From Oceaniferula spumae (lineage in GTDB: Bacteria > Verrucomicrobiota > Verrucomicrobiia > Verrucomicrobiales > Akkermansiaceae), in NCBI RefSeq assembly GCF_042849255.1, contig NZ_AP026866.1, positions 2,666,001 through 2,730,000 on the forward strand: DNA of 64,000 bases. The letters are read 5' to 3'. Shown here piece after piece: positions 42,744 to 51,579 of the stretch; position 1 is the first letter of the stretch; each line of letters starts with the position of its first letter. Both the position numbers and the translations under genes were made by a program. The notes under the pieces are model-generated. The model ran no database searches. It had not been told where the DNA came from and saw nothing but the letters and a program-made list of their open reading frames with translations.

Positions 42744-44372
42744 TCATTCTGAAGCCGCGCCCAAGAAAATCTCGCTCAGCTTGCCTTGTTTGAAGGTTAG
42801 CATCATGCCGCCATAGATGGATCCAACGAGGTAAACATCTCGGTCTTTTCCCCAATCCGGAGCATCATTGAATTTCCGAAATTCGGAATAGGCTGCAATG
42901 ACTTCAGCCTTGGGTGCACCGAGGCGAATCCCTTGGCCCGTGTTCCAGCGAAACGGGGGTTTGCAGGTGATTGAGATAGCAGATTTCGGACCGCCGGCTT
43001 TGTCGGATGCCATATCGATTTCCAACCCGGCCTTCGGAAGTATCCATTTCTGAACGAAGTCACCGGTGGCTCCCCAGTGTTGTTCTGTGCCTTTAAAGAC
43101 CTCTCCCATGTCTTCTTTCTCAATGACCGCGAGAACGTCTTTTTCAGACATATCGATACGGATGCCGCCGATAGATTCGGAGCCCATCACATTTAGACCG
43201 AGAATGCTGATGCTATGGATGCGTGCATCTACGTGGTATTTTTGGGTGTCATGCTCGCCTTGTTTATAGATCCCGGCACGTTTGCCGTCGGCTCGCACTT
43301 GGAACTCCAGACCCGACGGCTGATTGGCAAACTCTGCTGACTCACGACTCTCAATCTCTCTTTCCATGAGATACTGGACTTTTCCCAAGGCTGTCTTTTC
43401 AGCCGCACTGAGTAGCATTCCGGTAGAGATTCCATGTTCTGTTTTAAAATCAGGATCGAGGACTTCGATTACCCGAATCGTCGAGGTCGGTAGATTGACT
43501 TCTTTTTGTGTAGCTCCCGTCGCATGAAATCTCATGATTTCATTACCGCCCTTGATCACCGTCATGTATTTGGCTCCTTCGGCATCAGCTGACTGCTTCA
43601 ACTGCATCGAATCAGGTAGGGCGTTGCGGGCTTCTTGGACGGTCATGCCAATGCGGAGCGGGCCGGCGGAACTTTCGGTGATTAGAAATCTTTTGTCCTC
43701 AACAGGTGGAGCACTGGCATCTTGGCTTCCAGGAGTTGAAACGATCGATGGTCCAGGCAGGGCCAATTCCATTTCTCCCTCGTAACCAAAAGCCTCAGCG
43801 TCCTTGGGAACCTGCCCAACGACACCAAAGATGACGCTGTTGTTTCCAGACCACCTTTTCGGAGTCGAGGTGATCGTGAAATTTTGAATCGAATTCTTTT
43901 CGGCAGGGTGGAGCTTCAGGATCTGCGCTTGGATACCGCGACGCAGTGCCTTGGAAATGAGCACCACGTCCGAAAATGGTTCATACGCATTCCCAGGATC
44001 CACGACATAGAGCACCGCAGCTGACCGGCTTTCCCATTTCCCTCCCTCAACCACGAGCAACGCCGCGCTGTCTTTGCGCCATAAGCATGAAATAGAGCTG
44101 TGATTGCTCCCGGGAAAATAGTTCGAAGGTAATTCTGAGACCGGCACTTTGCTCTTCAAGTTAACAACAAAGTTCTTGGTGGAATCCATGGTATCCTTGT
44201 CCGCCCCGACTTGGGACCATGCGACACCATATTTCCCGTCCGGCGATGTTGTCCCCTCGATGACTTTCAGGTCTTGCCCGTTTTGGGCGAGTGCCGAGGA
44301 CGCATAGAATGCTAACAGCGGTGCTAGAAGGAGACGGCTCGAAATTTGATTTTTAAGTGATGTGGAGATCAT
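42744..44372 (-). CDS. Secreted protein of unknown function with three short repeats
   Basis: 542 residues with a signal peptide (SRLLLAPLLAFYASSALAQ). The first 200 residues form a beta-rich domain starting TTSPDGKYGVAWSQVG. Three similar segments follow: GPLRIGMTVQEARNALP, IGGIRIDMSEKDVLAVIEK and GQGIRLGAPKAEVIAAYSEF, each G-I-R-[IL]-x-[MA] followed by a helix. This recalls the repeat unit of small beta-alpha SmpA/BLIP-like proteins that bind envelope partners. No enzyme motif is present. It stands alone between gdhA and the TTL-like gene, with 180 and 134 bases of intergenic DNA. Confidence 0.7.
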   Translation of the reverse strand: MISTSLKNQISSRLLLAPLLAFYASSALAQNGQDLKVIEGTTSPDGKYGVAWSQVGADKDTMDSTKNFVVNLKSKVPVSELPSNYFPGSNHSSISCLWRKDSAALLVVEGGKWESRSAAVLYVVDPGNAYEPFSDVVLISKALRRGIQAQILKLHPAEKNSIQNFTITSTPKRWSGNNSVIFGVVGQVPKDAEAFGYEGEMELALPGPSIVSTPGSQDASAPPVEDKRFLITESSAGPLRIGMTVQEARNALPDSMQLKQSADAEGAKYMTVIKGGNEIMRFHATGATQKEVNLPTSTIRVIEVLDPDFKTEHGISTGMLLSAAEKTALGKVQYLMEREIESRESAEFANQPSGLEFQVRADGKRAGIYKQGEHDTQKYHVDARIHSISILGLNVMGSESIGGIRIDMSEKDVLAVIEKEDMGEVFKGTEQHWGATGDFVQKWILPKAGLEIDMASDKAGGPKSAISITCKPPFRWNTGQGIRLGAPKAEVIAAYSEFRKFNDAPDWGKDRDVYLVGSIYGGMMLTFKQGKLSEIFLGAASE

Positions 44373-44506
44373 CGTATTGAGGGATAGAAGTTGGGTTCTA
44401 ATATAGAGCCTATAATTCTAGCTCTCCATTTCGTAACGCCAAGGTTATTCTTGCAGCGGTAGGTCACGATGCAGATAGGATTGCGTTTTATACTGAGTCA
44501 AATGGC

Positions 44507-45451
44507 TCAATCAAAAAGCGAATCGATAGCGTCGAGATAGAAATGGCCGGTGTCGACATTGTAACTGTGCCACCCCGGGTGCTGATTGATCTCGAGTAGC
44601 AGCACCTTTTCCTCATCGTTGATTAGGAAATCAAAGCCGAGCATCTCGAAGTCGTTCGTGCCGTGAAAAACATCTCGCTCGAGAAGTAGTCTCTGAATAT
44701 CCGCAACAATGTCTCCGATCTGTTTCAGTGCGCTTTCTGCTAGGGGCAATCGGCTCAGCAAAGTATTGACACCTTGAGTCACCTTTTCGCGCTGCTGGAA
44801 CGTGACGTTCGAGTTATGGATACGCGGATCGAGTGATGACGTGTCGAAGGCCTGGTTGGCACAGCGGATCAGTCCTTCCGGATGGACGCGCAGTTCACCT
44901 TGGTCGTTGATCTTGGCGAGAACCCGCACGTCGAACTTGCGACCCTCCACCAGATAGGGGGTGTCGAGATAGCGCTGGAGAACATATCCAGATTTTTGCC
45001 AGTCACAGGGATCACGAAGAAATTCGATGTCGCTGCCGCGTCCTCCCACACTGGGTTTCTGAACCCAAATTCCATGCTTCTGCCCCTCGCAGGCATCGAT
45101 ATATGTCTCTGGAGCATAGGGTCGGCCTTCGACCATCTCAGCCAATGGTGCCTTCGCGACCAGCAAGCTCGAAACATGGGGTAGCTGACTGAGGGCGACT
45201 GCTGAATGGCTCTTTTTCCGTCGAGCCTGCCACTCGTCATAATGATCCTTCTGAATAAACGCGAAATCAGCTGACTCAAACGAACTGCGCTTGGCGCGGA
45301 AGGTCCATCGCAGATCGCGATACAGGTCTCGCACGCTTCCTCGCCTTGCCTCAGGCTCGAGAAAACACCGCACACGCTGCCTCTTTCTGTTACGGAGGGC
45401 ACGCCTAGTTCGAGCCCTTACGAGAGAGGAGTATTCAGCGAGGCGAAGCAT
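44507..45451 (-). CDS. Tubulin-tyrosine ligase-like (ATP-grasp) protein
   Basis: 314 residues. The C-terminal 190 residues match the TTL family: WVQKPSVGGRGSDIEF (Lys132 and the Gly-rich ATP loop), YLVEGRKFDVRVLAK (Arg171-Lys172-Phe-Asp-Val-Arg176), HNSNVTF (212-218) and LGFDFLINDEEKVLLLEINQ with Glu287 and Asn289 as Mg ligands. These are the ATP-grasp residues of TTL/TTLL enzymes, which attach amino acids to protein carboxylates. The N-terminal 60 residues are basic and unusual. Some Verrucomicrobia carry bacterial tubulins, but none is in this window, so the substrate is open: tubulin-like proteins, another C-terminus or peptides. The gene stands alone. Confidence 0.83.
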   Translation of the reverse strand: MLRLAEYSSLVRARTRRALRNRKRQRVRCFLEPEARRGSVRDLYRDLRWTFRAKRSSFESADFAFIQKDHYDEWQARRKKSHSAVALSQLPHVSSLLVAKAPLAEMVEGRPYAPETYIDACEGQKHGIWVQKPSVGGRGSDIEFLRDPCDWQKSGYVLQRYLDTPYLVEGRKFDVRVLAKINDQGELRVHPEGLIRCANQAFDTSSLDPRIHNSNVTFQQREKVTQGVNTLLSRLPLAESALKQIGDIVADIQRLLLERDVFHGTNDFEMLGFDFLINDEEKVLLLEINQHPGWHSYNVDTGHFYLDAIDSLFD

Positions 45452-45739
45452 GGGTTAACGATGGATAGGAAATAATGTAACGAGCTCATTCACAATGCGC
45501 TCTTGGAGTGCCATATACAGAGCTTAGAGATGTCAGTTCTGTCAACGTTTTCCAGTACAGGAGGGCAATGTAAACATGATAACCTATGCTATGCGGGTTC
45601 ACTAACAACACTCACCCACATTGATGTTGAAGGTTGACCGATTATTGCCACTCCATACTCTGTTCGACACACTCTGAAAAATAACATTGTCTACGAATTG
45701 TCCCTCTAACGTAGCCAGCTCGATTCTGGTAACCATATC
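45452..45739. other. Intergenic region without recognised content
   Basis: 288 bases between the divergent TTL-like and the small hypothetical gene. It must contain both promoters. I see no clear -10/-35 pair, hairpin or RNA gene; one CTAACA word occurs at about 45603. Confidence 0.5.
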
Positions 45740-46132
45740 ATGAAGACCCAGCTTGAATTCAAGTCGTCCGCATTTCCTGCCTATGAGGATGAATCAGAAC
45801 AGATCAATCCTGACCGATGGGGTATGCGCTTGGCGGAATATCTTCACAGCGAGCTACCCGCCCACGGTTTCACCCCGGAAGGTGATCCGTTTTATGAAGA
45901 CTGGGGAGTCTGCATCTGCCTGAAGAACGATGCCTTTCCACTGATGTTAGGTTGCGGCAATCAAGACGACGACGAGTATCTCGTCTTTCTCGAACCCTCC
46001 AAAGCAGAAATCAAGAAAGGCCTGTTTCGAAAGAAGGTGATAGATACCACTTCCGTTTTGATTCCACTGGCTGAAGCCGTCGAGTCCATCATCCGCGCTC
46101 ACCCGGAGACGAAGGATTTACAGTGGCAGTAG
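45740..46132 (+). CDS. Small conserved hypothetical protein
   Basis: 130 residues, no signal or transmembrane segment. It starts KSSAFPAYEDESEQINPDRW and has EDWGVCICLK and a weakly basic tail FRKKVIDTTSVLI. The pattern F-x-S-x-x-F-P-x-Y...N-P...G-x-R-L-A-x-x-L...EDWG occurs in a family of small cytosolic proteins of unknown role found beside many different genes. It stands between the TTL-like gene and CotH; nothing in the surroundings suggests a job. Confidence 0.65.
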   Translation: MKTQLEFKSSAFPAYEDESEQINPDRWGMRLAEYLHSELPAHGFTPEGDPFYEDWGVCICLKNDAFPLMLGCGNQDDDEYLVFLEPSKAEIKKGLFRKKVIDTTSVLIPLAEAVESIIRAHPETKDLQWQ

Positions 46133-46248
46133 GTTCCATAGGAGCATCAGCTGGATCATGAAGGACAAACATGACGATTGTTCAGCTAGATCACAGGTTT
46201 TCAGAAATTGTTTAAAACTTCTCAGCCACGGCAGCGTTTATATAACCT

Positions 46249-47841
46249 ATGCGACTCTCTCAATTTCTCATCGTTACAAGTCTGATCACCCTCCCCGGAG
46301 TATCCATCGCCCAGCAGGGGCCTACTGATGGACCTCCGCGTGGTGAAAACGGTCAAAGACCTCCAAGGGGCGGCGGCGGACCGATGGAAATGGCTGAGCG
46401 AAAGCTCTTGGATCAATTCGATACTAACAAAAATGGTCGGCTCGAAACCAAGGAGCGTGCCGAAGCCCTCGCATTCCTCAAGAAAAATCCGACCCCAAAA
46501 CGCCGCCTTGGACCATCGCGTGGTGAGCAAGAGGCACCGGAAATCAAGGCCGGTCAAAAAATCAGCCCAGACCAGGTCAAACCCGTCAAAGGTGATCTCT
46601 ATGATGTGAACGTGTTACGCACCCTCTTCATTGATTTTGAAAATGACGATTGGGAAAGTGAACTTGAGACCTTTCACAATAGCGATGTCGACGTGCCGGC
46701 CACCCTGCGTGTCGATGGTAAAACCTACCCAGGCGTGGGCATTCATTTCCGTGGTAAATCCAGCTACATGAGAGCGCGCATGGGCCAGAAACGCTCGCTC
46801 AACGTATCACTCGATCACACCGACAGCGGACTCCGGTTAGACGGCTACAAAACACTCAATCTCAATAACAGCTTCGGCGACGCCAGCCTGATCGGCGCGG
46901 TGCTCTACTCACAGATCACCCGAACCCTGACTCCCGCTCCCAAGGTGAACCTTGTGCGCGTGGTGATCAATGGCGAGGACTGGGGGATCTATCAGAACCA
47001 GCAGCAGTTCGATGTCGATTTCCTCAAGGAGAACTATCAAACCAAAAATGGAGCACGCTGGAAAGCACCCGGCTCACCTCGAGGTAATGCAGGGCTTCAG
47101 TATCTCGGTGAAGACGTCGCGCTCTATCAGAAAGACTATGAAATGAAAAAGGGCAAGGACGAGGACTGGCAGGCTCTGATCGGCCTCTGTAAAGTTCTCA
47201 GCGAAACTCCTGCCGACCAGTTAGAAGAAGCCCTCAAGCCCATCCTCGACGTCGAAGGGGCCCTCCGCTTCCTTGCGGTCGAGTGCACCCTGATGAACAG
47301 CGATGGCTACTGGACCCGTGCCAGTGATTACAATCTCTACCGCGATCCCAAAGGCGTCTTCCACATCATCCCCCATGACATGAACGAAGCCTTCCGCGCC
47401 AGCCATGGCCGCCGAGGTTCGCGTGGCGATGACGCCCCTAAGGTCACCGATCCATTTGGCCTCGATCCACTGGTAGCGATTGACGACAAAAACAAACCAC
47501 TTCGCTCCAAACTACTCGCCGTGCCCGAGTTCCGGAAACGTTACCTCGCTCACTGCGAATCCATCGCGCGCGATTGGCTCGATTGGAAAAAGCTCGGTCC
47601 GCTCGTAGCCAAGCACCGTGCATTGATTGAAAAAGAGGTCGCTGCTGACACCCGCAAAAACGGCACCACCGAAGCCTTCCTCAACCTAACAGCCAATCAG
47701 CCTGCCGCAGAAAGAAAGGTAGGAGCACCCGAGCAGCGAGGCGCTCGCAGCATTGGTGGCACACCTCTGAAAACCTTTGCCGATGGTCGCCGTGCCTTCC
47801 TACTCGCACATCCGGCGATTTCAGGAAAAGCCAAAGAGTGA
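46249..47841 (+). CDS. CotH-like secreted kinase with an EF-hand
   Basis: 530 residues with a signal peptide (MRLSQFLIVTSLITLPGVSI), a Pro/Gly/Arg-rich linker, and an EF-hand-like loop DTNKNGRLETKE (about 64-75). The CotH kinase domain follows from about residue 115: TLFIDFENDDWESEL, GVGIHFRGKSSYMR, LNLNNSFGDASLIGAVLYSQ, NLVRVVINGEDWGIYQNQQQ and the late HDMNEAF with the putative catalytic Asp. In Bacillus, CotH is an atypical protein kinase of spore-coat proteins. The verrucomicrobial forms are secreted and could phosphorylate or modify surface proteins. The EF-hand suggests Ca2+ dependence. Confidence 0.85.
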   Translation: MRLSQFLIVTSLITLPGVSIAQQGPTDGPPRGENGQRPPRGGGGPMEMAERKLLDQFDTNKNGRLETKERAEALAFLKKNPTPKRRLGPSRGEQEAPEIKAGQKISPDQVKPVKGDLYDVNVLRTLFIDFENDDWESELETFHNSDVDVPATLRVDGKTYPGVGIHFRGKSSYMRARMGQKRSLNVSLDHTDSGLRLDGYKTLNLNNSFGDASLIGAVLYSQITRTLTPAPKVNLVRVVINGEDWGIYQNQQQFDVDFLKENYQTKNGARWKAPGSPRGNAGLQYLGEDVALYQKDYEMKKGKDEDWQALIGLCKVLSETPADQLEEALKPILDVEGALRFLAVECTLMNSDGYWTRASDYNLYRDPKGVFHIIPHDMNEAFRASHGRRGSRGDDAPKVTDPFGLDPLVAIDDKNKPLRSKLLAVPEFRKRYLAHCESIARDWLDWKKLGPLVAKHRALIEKEVAADTRKNGTTEAFLNLTANQPAAERKVGAPEQRGARSIGGTPLKTFADGRRAFLLAHPAISGKAKE

Positions 47842-47887
47842 GTCTCATTTGACTCGCAGGCAGTGGTGATCTATAGACTCCGTATTT

Positions 47888-48796
47888 ATGATCGCCCTCG
47901 AAAGTACCCCCCGGCCTCAGCGCTTGGTAAAAGATTACGGCCTCGTCCTTCTGGCAGGTCTGCTCTATGCCATAGCGCTGAAGTACTTCGTGCTGCCCTC
48001 GAAGGTCATCCTAACAGGAACGGAGGGTATCGCCACGGCTCTGTCATATTACTTTGATAGCTATACCCTGTTCATTTCTCTCTACGTCGTATTCCAGGCG
48101 GCACTACTGACCTTCGCCTTCACCCACGTCAGCAAGGTCTTTGCGAAAAGATCTCTGGTGGTGGTCGCCACAGTTGTATTGGCGCTGATCGTCCTTCCGG
48201 AGCTACGCTTTGCCCAGCCGGAACCGCATAACGAGCGGATCATCCTCGTCCTTTTCGGAGGGATCCTAGCAGGTGTGGCCAAGGCGATGGCATTTCGAAA
48301 TAGAGGATCGACTGGTGACGAGGATATTCTCGGTGCCTACTTTGCTTCCAAATATCTCAAACCTGTCGGATCGATCGCCATCTTCGCATCGATTGCATCC
48401 ACAGCATTCGGCCTGGCCATGGATTTCATCAAGAACGGTGATTTCGAATCGGTGGTTAACACCCTGATGTACACCTGCATTTACATCTTTGTCTCCGCCG
48501 AGACGCTGAACAATTTATACCGGAAATTCAAGATCACCATGCTGGCCGTCATCACTCGTCGACAGAATGAGGTCGGCTCGGCGATCACATCCACGTCTGC
48601 CCACCGGACCTACACGCTTCACGATGGCACTGGTGGTCACAGCGGTGAATCTTTCCAAGTCGTGCGCACCATTATCACCCACGAAGAGCTGCCGCAAATG
48701 ATCGCCGCTGTGCAAAATGCGGACCCGGATTGCTTTTACTACTATCATAACGTCGAGGGGATCTCCAGCCGCTACTACTTCTCCCCAATCGGCTGA
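47888..48796 (+). CDS. YitT family membrane protein with C-terminal DUF2179
   Basis: 302 residues. The N-terminal two thirds hold five or six transmembrane helices (YGLVLLAGLLYAIALKYFVL, LFISLYVVFQAALLTFAF, SLVVVATVVLALIVL, IILVLFGGILAGVAKAM, VNTLMYTCIYIFVSAETL), with the YitT motif GTEGIATALSYYF. The C-terminal soluble part (TLHDGTGGHSGESFQVVRTI, QMIAAVQNADPDCFYYY) is DUF2179. The substrate is not known; it is proposed to be a transporter or sensor. It lies 46 bases after CotH on the same strand but may be independent. Confidence 0.87.
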   Translation: MIALESTPRPQRLVKDYGLVLLAGLLYAIALKYFVLPSKVILTGTEGIATALSYYFDSYTLFISLYVVFQAALLTFAFTHVSKVFAKRSLVVVATVVLALIVLPELRFAQPEPHNERIILVLFGGILAGVAKAMAFRNRGSTGDEDILGAYFASKYLKPVGSIAIFASIASTAFGLAMDFIKNGDFESVVNTLMYTCIYIFVSAETLNNLYRKFKITMLAVITRRQNEVGSAITSTSAHRTYTLHDGTGGHSGESFQVVRTIITHEELPQMIAAVQNADPDCFYYYHNVEGISSRYYFSPIG

Positions 48797-48877
48797 AACA
48801 GCCTGTGAGCGCTGGCGTATTACAAATAGCTCCTAGCCAGGCAGGCAACGATACTGCAAACTCATCATATCAAACTC

Positions 48878-49615
48878 ATGACCCAATCATTTCTAAGCGC
48901 ACTCCTGGTTACCTTCCTTTTCATAAGCACCTTCCAATCGCACGGTGCTGAGGATCTGGCGGACCAAAGCGAACTCTACACTGGCAAGGAATACGCCAAT
49001 GCCTTTGCTAACCCAAAAGACAATCCAGACTTACCCAACGTGCTGTTGATCGGTGATTCCATTTCCATCGGCTACACCGTCGATGTCCGGAAGTTGTTAA
49101 AAGGGAAAGCTGATGTGTTCCGGATTCCATCCAACGGCAAATTCGCTGCCTTTGGAGCCAAGAACATCGACAAGTGGTTAGGCAAGCGTAAGTGGGATGT
49201 CATCCACTTCAACTGGGGCCTCTGGGACATCTGCTACCGTAACCCGAAGTCCAAGACCCAAGGACACCGCGACAAGATCAACGGCACCCTAACAGCTACA
49301 CCAGAGCAGTATCAAGAAAGCATGAAAAAGATCGTGCAACGCCTGAAGAAGACTGATGCCAAACTCATCTGGTGTGCCACGACTCCCGTTCCAGAAGAGG
49401 AGGCAGGGCGCAAAGTGGGTGATGAAATCAAATACAATGCTATCGCCGCGAAAATCATGAAAGAACATGACATTTCGATCAACGACCTTCATTCCTTCGC
49501 ACTCAAAGGCTTGCCAAAAATCCAAAAAGGTAAGGGTGATGTCCACTTCACCGCAGAAGGATCTGCATACTTGGCACAAAAAGTGGCCCAGGAGATCTCA
49601 GCAGCACTTCCTTAA
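48878..49615 (+). CDS. SGNH/GDSL-family hydrolase, secreted
   Basis: 245 residues with a signal peptide (FLSALLVTFLFISTFQSHGA). The SGNH catalytic blocks are visible: VLLIGDSISIGY with Ser61 (block I), a Gly and Asn (block III, FNWGLWD), and DVHFTAEG with Asp221/His223 (block V). These enzymes cut ester bonds in lipids, acetylated glycans or peptidoglycan. Here a carbohydrate or lipid esterase in the periplasm is likely. Its TAA overlaps by one base the ATG of the TspO gene (TAATG at 49613-49617). Confidence 0.85.
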   Translation: MTQSFLSALLVTFLFISTFQSHGAEDLADQSELYTGKEYANAFANPKDNPDLPNVLLIGDSISIGYTVDVRKLLKGKADVFRIPSNGKFAAFGAKNIDKWLGKRKWDVIHFNWGLWDICYRNPKSKTQGHRDKINGTLTATPEQYQESMKKIVQRLKKTDAKLIWCATTPVPEEEAGRKVGDEIKYNAIAAKIMKEHDISINDLHSFALKGLPKIQKGKGDVHFTAEGSAYLAQKVAQEISAALP

Positions 49616-50130
49616 TGAGCAGGGAAAATCTTATGGCACACCGCTCACTCAAAAGCCAAATTATTGGCCTCGTGGGGTGGTTCATGGCCGCATTTACGGC
49701 AGCTGGTTTAGGAGCTATTGCGACATCAAGCGCCGGAGAGTTTTACGGCTCGTTAACCCATCCAGCATGGGCACCGCCAGCTTGGCTCTTCGGTCCGGTG
49801 TGGAGTTTGCTTTATGGCATGATGGCGGTCGCGGCTTGGCTCGTGTGGCGTAGGCATGGATTCCAAAATGCTTCCAAGGCACTGTGGATATTTGGTGTCC
49901 AGTTGATCGTGAACGCTCTGTGGAGCTGGCTGTTTTTCAGATGGCACCTTGGCGCGCTTGCCTTTGCAGAAATCGTCCTGCTCTGGCTGCTGATCGTGGT
50001 CAACATCGTGGCGTTTTGGCGATTGCACAAGGTCTCCGCACTCCTGCTCCTCCCCTACCTCGCCTGGGTGAGCTTTGCCACCGCACTGGCGTTCACCATG
50101 TGGCGACTGAATCCGGAGCTACTTGGCTAG
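49615..50130 (+). CDS. tspO: TspO/MBR tryptophan-rich sensory protein
   Basis: 171 residues with five transmembrane helices and many Trp residues. It matches the TspO family: PPAWLFGPVWSLLYGMMAVA, ALWSWLFFRWHLG, LLPYLAWVSFATALAFTMW. TspO binds tetrapyrroles and other ligands; bacterial forms regulate porphyrin flux or stress responses. The start at 49615 overlaps the preceding TAA by one base (translational coupling); a second ATG at 49633 would also fit. The 18-residue N-terminal extension is not signal-like. Confidence 0.9.
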   Translation: MSRENLMAHRSLKSQIIGLVGWFMAAFTAAGLGAIATSSAGEFYGSLTHPAWAPPAWLFGPVWSLLYGMMAVAAWLVWRRHGFQNASKALWIFGVQLIVNALWSWLFFRWHLGALAFAEIVLLWLLIVVNIVAFWRLHKVSALLLLPYLAWVSFATALAFTMWRLNPELLG

Positions 50131-50298
50131 CGTGGATCTAGGCAAAGTGTTATCCAATTTGTTGTAGCTCAGTAATCTACGACTCGACACCATGGTGGTG
50201 TCTGGCTATTTTCACAAAGCTGCCTCAGTTCCCACTTATACTCTCTTGAGTCTTCTCATCTGGAGATACCTTTGTCGGTCTGTCTCCAATCACACACC

Positions 50299-51042
50299 AT
50301 GAACCGATCCGCCATTCTGGTCTACGGAATCATCTCCTACCTCATAGGGCTGGTTGGACTGGTTTATTTTCTATTATTCGTCGGCGGCTGGGATTTTTTA
50401 CCACTGCATATCGATTCAAGGACCTCGACCAGCTGGGTGCCCGCTGTCTTGATCAACATTGGCCTGGTGTTTTTGTTCGGCCTGCAACACTCCATCATGG
50501 CGCGGCCATGGTTCAAGGAGAGACTGGCTAAAGTGATCCCCTCGGTGGCTGAACGGAGCACCTATGTCTTGGTCTCGGGTTTGTTCATGATCGGATTCTG
50601 CCTTTTCTGGCAACCGGTTCCGGGCACGGTCTGGAGTGTTGAGAGCCCTCTGTTAGTCACCGTCCTACGTATCATTCACATTGCAGGGTGGCTGGTGCTG
50701 ATCGGGGCTACATTTGAAATCGATCACCTTGAGCTGATGGGGCTGAGACAGGTGTGGGAAAATTTCACCGGCCGAACTACGCCTGAGGCAACATTCTCCG
50801 AGCGGTATTTGTATGGCATTGTGCGCCATCCGATCCAACTCGGGCTACTGATGGTGGTCTGGGCCAATCCGCACATGTCGAAAACACTCTACCTGCTCGC
50901 AGCTCTGTTGACCGTCTACATCTACATCGGTCTCTATTTCGAGGAACGTGCACTGTTGGCCAAATTCGGTGATACTTATTACGATTACAGCCGACGTGTG
51001 CCGATGTTGATTCCGTTTGCGAAGGTTTTCCGTCGTCGCTAA
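50299..51042 (+). CDS. MddA-like membrane S-methyltransferase (NnrU/isoprenylcysteine-methyltransferase superfamily)
   Basis: 247 residues with five or six transmembrane helices. Key features match MddA: QHSIMARPWFKERLAKVIP, AERSTYVLVSGLFMIG, and the C-terminal GIVRHPIQLGLLMVVW with the EERALLAKFGDTYYDYSRRV block that binds S-adenosylmethionine in this superfamily. MddA methylates methanethiol to dimethyl sulfide without other genes. This identity fits a marine or sulfur-exposed habitat but has not been tested. The ATG at 50299 is chosen; the longer frame from 50272 has no membrane start. It is separate from TspO by 168 bases. Confidence 0.82.
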   Translation: MNRSAILVYGIISYLIGLVGLVYFLLFVGGWDFLPLHIDSRTSTSWVPAVLINIGLVFLFGLQHSIMARPWFKERLAKVIPSVAERSTYVLVSGLFMIGFCLFWQPVPGTVWSVESPLLVTVLRIIHIAGWLVLIGATFEIDHLELMGLRQVWENFTGRTTPEATFSERYLYGIVRHPIQLGLLMVVWANPHMSKTLYLLAALLTVYIYIGLYFEERALLAKFGDTYYDYSRRVPMLIPFAKVFRRR

Positions 51043-51114
51043 TCAGTGCAGCCTTACAGGGGAATTTGTGTATTTCGCTGTCGGCAATCGTGCTGAACCT
51101 GCTAGTTATAGCTC

Positions 51115-51537
51115 ATGGCCGATGCGATGTGGATGAAGTTAAGGAAGGTGCCTTGGGAGAAATACAAGATGTCACCATCATCTAAAAAGCAGGTGCCAAG
51201 AATCCTTGAAGCTCTGGCATCACGCAAGGGGGCACGTGCGATGAAGGCCGGGCATGATATGTGGGTAGCACTCTGCTCCGGCCAAGTATGGCCCGCCGCC
51301 GAGCCGGCATTCCCTTTCCTTGTGGATATTCTCGGTATCGCCCAACCGGAGGTGCAGGGTGAAGTGCTCGATCTGTTTCTCAAATTCGCAACCGTGCCTA
51401 ATGATGAAGATGCCGAGGAGTGGCAAAAACGATTGCGTATGATTCTGAGCAATGAGCACCGGTTCATGACCAAATTGAGCCATTCAAGAGACGAGATCGT
51501 AGCTGAGAAAGCTGAGAAATTGTTAGCTGTTATCTGA
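51115..51537 (+). CDS. Small helical hypothetical protein
   Basis: 140 residues, soluble, mostly alpha-helical (AGHDMWVALCSGQVWPAAEP, AEEWQKRLRMILSNEHRFMT). The regular helix pairs resemble a HEAT/armadillo-type hairpin, but the family is not recognised. The neighbouring genes (methyltransferase, PhyH fusion) give no shared theme. The start at 51115 is the first ATG in the frame. Confidence 0.6.
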   Translation: MADAMWMKLRKVPWEKYKMSPSSKKQVPRILEALASRKGARAMKAGHDMWVALCSGQVWPAAEPAFPFLVDILGIAQPEVQGEVLDLFLKFATVPNDEDAEEWQKRLRMILSNEHRFMTKLSHSRDEIVAEKAEKLLAVI

Positions 51538-51579
51538 TGGAATCAAAACAGGCATTATCACGCCATCCCACTTGTTATC

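Noticed and set aside
50155..50190. tRNA-like words (TGTAGCTCAG) after the TspO gene
   Set aside because: The sequence does not fold into a cloverleaf: no matching acceptor, anticodon or T-arm follows.
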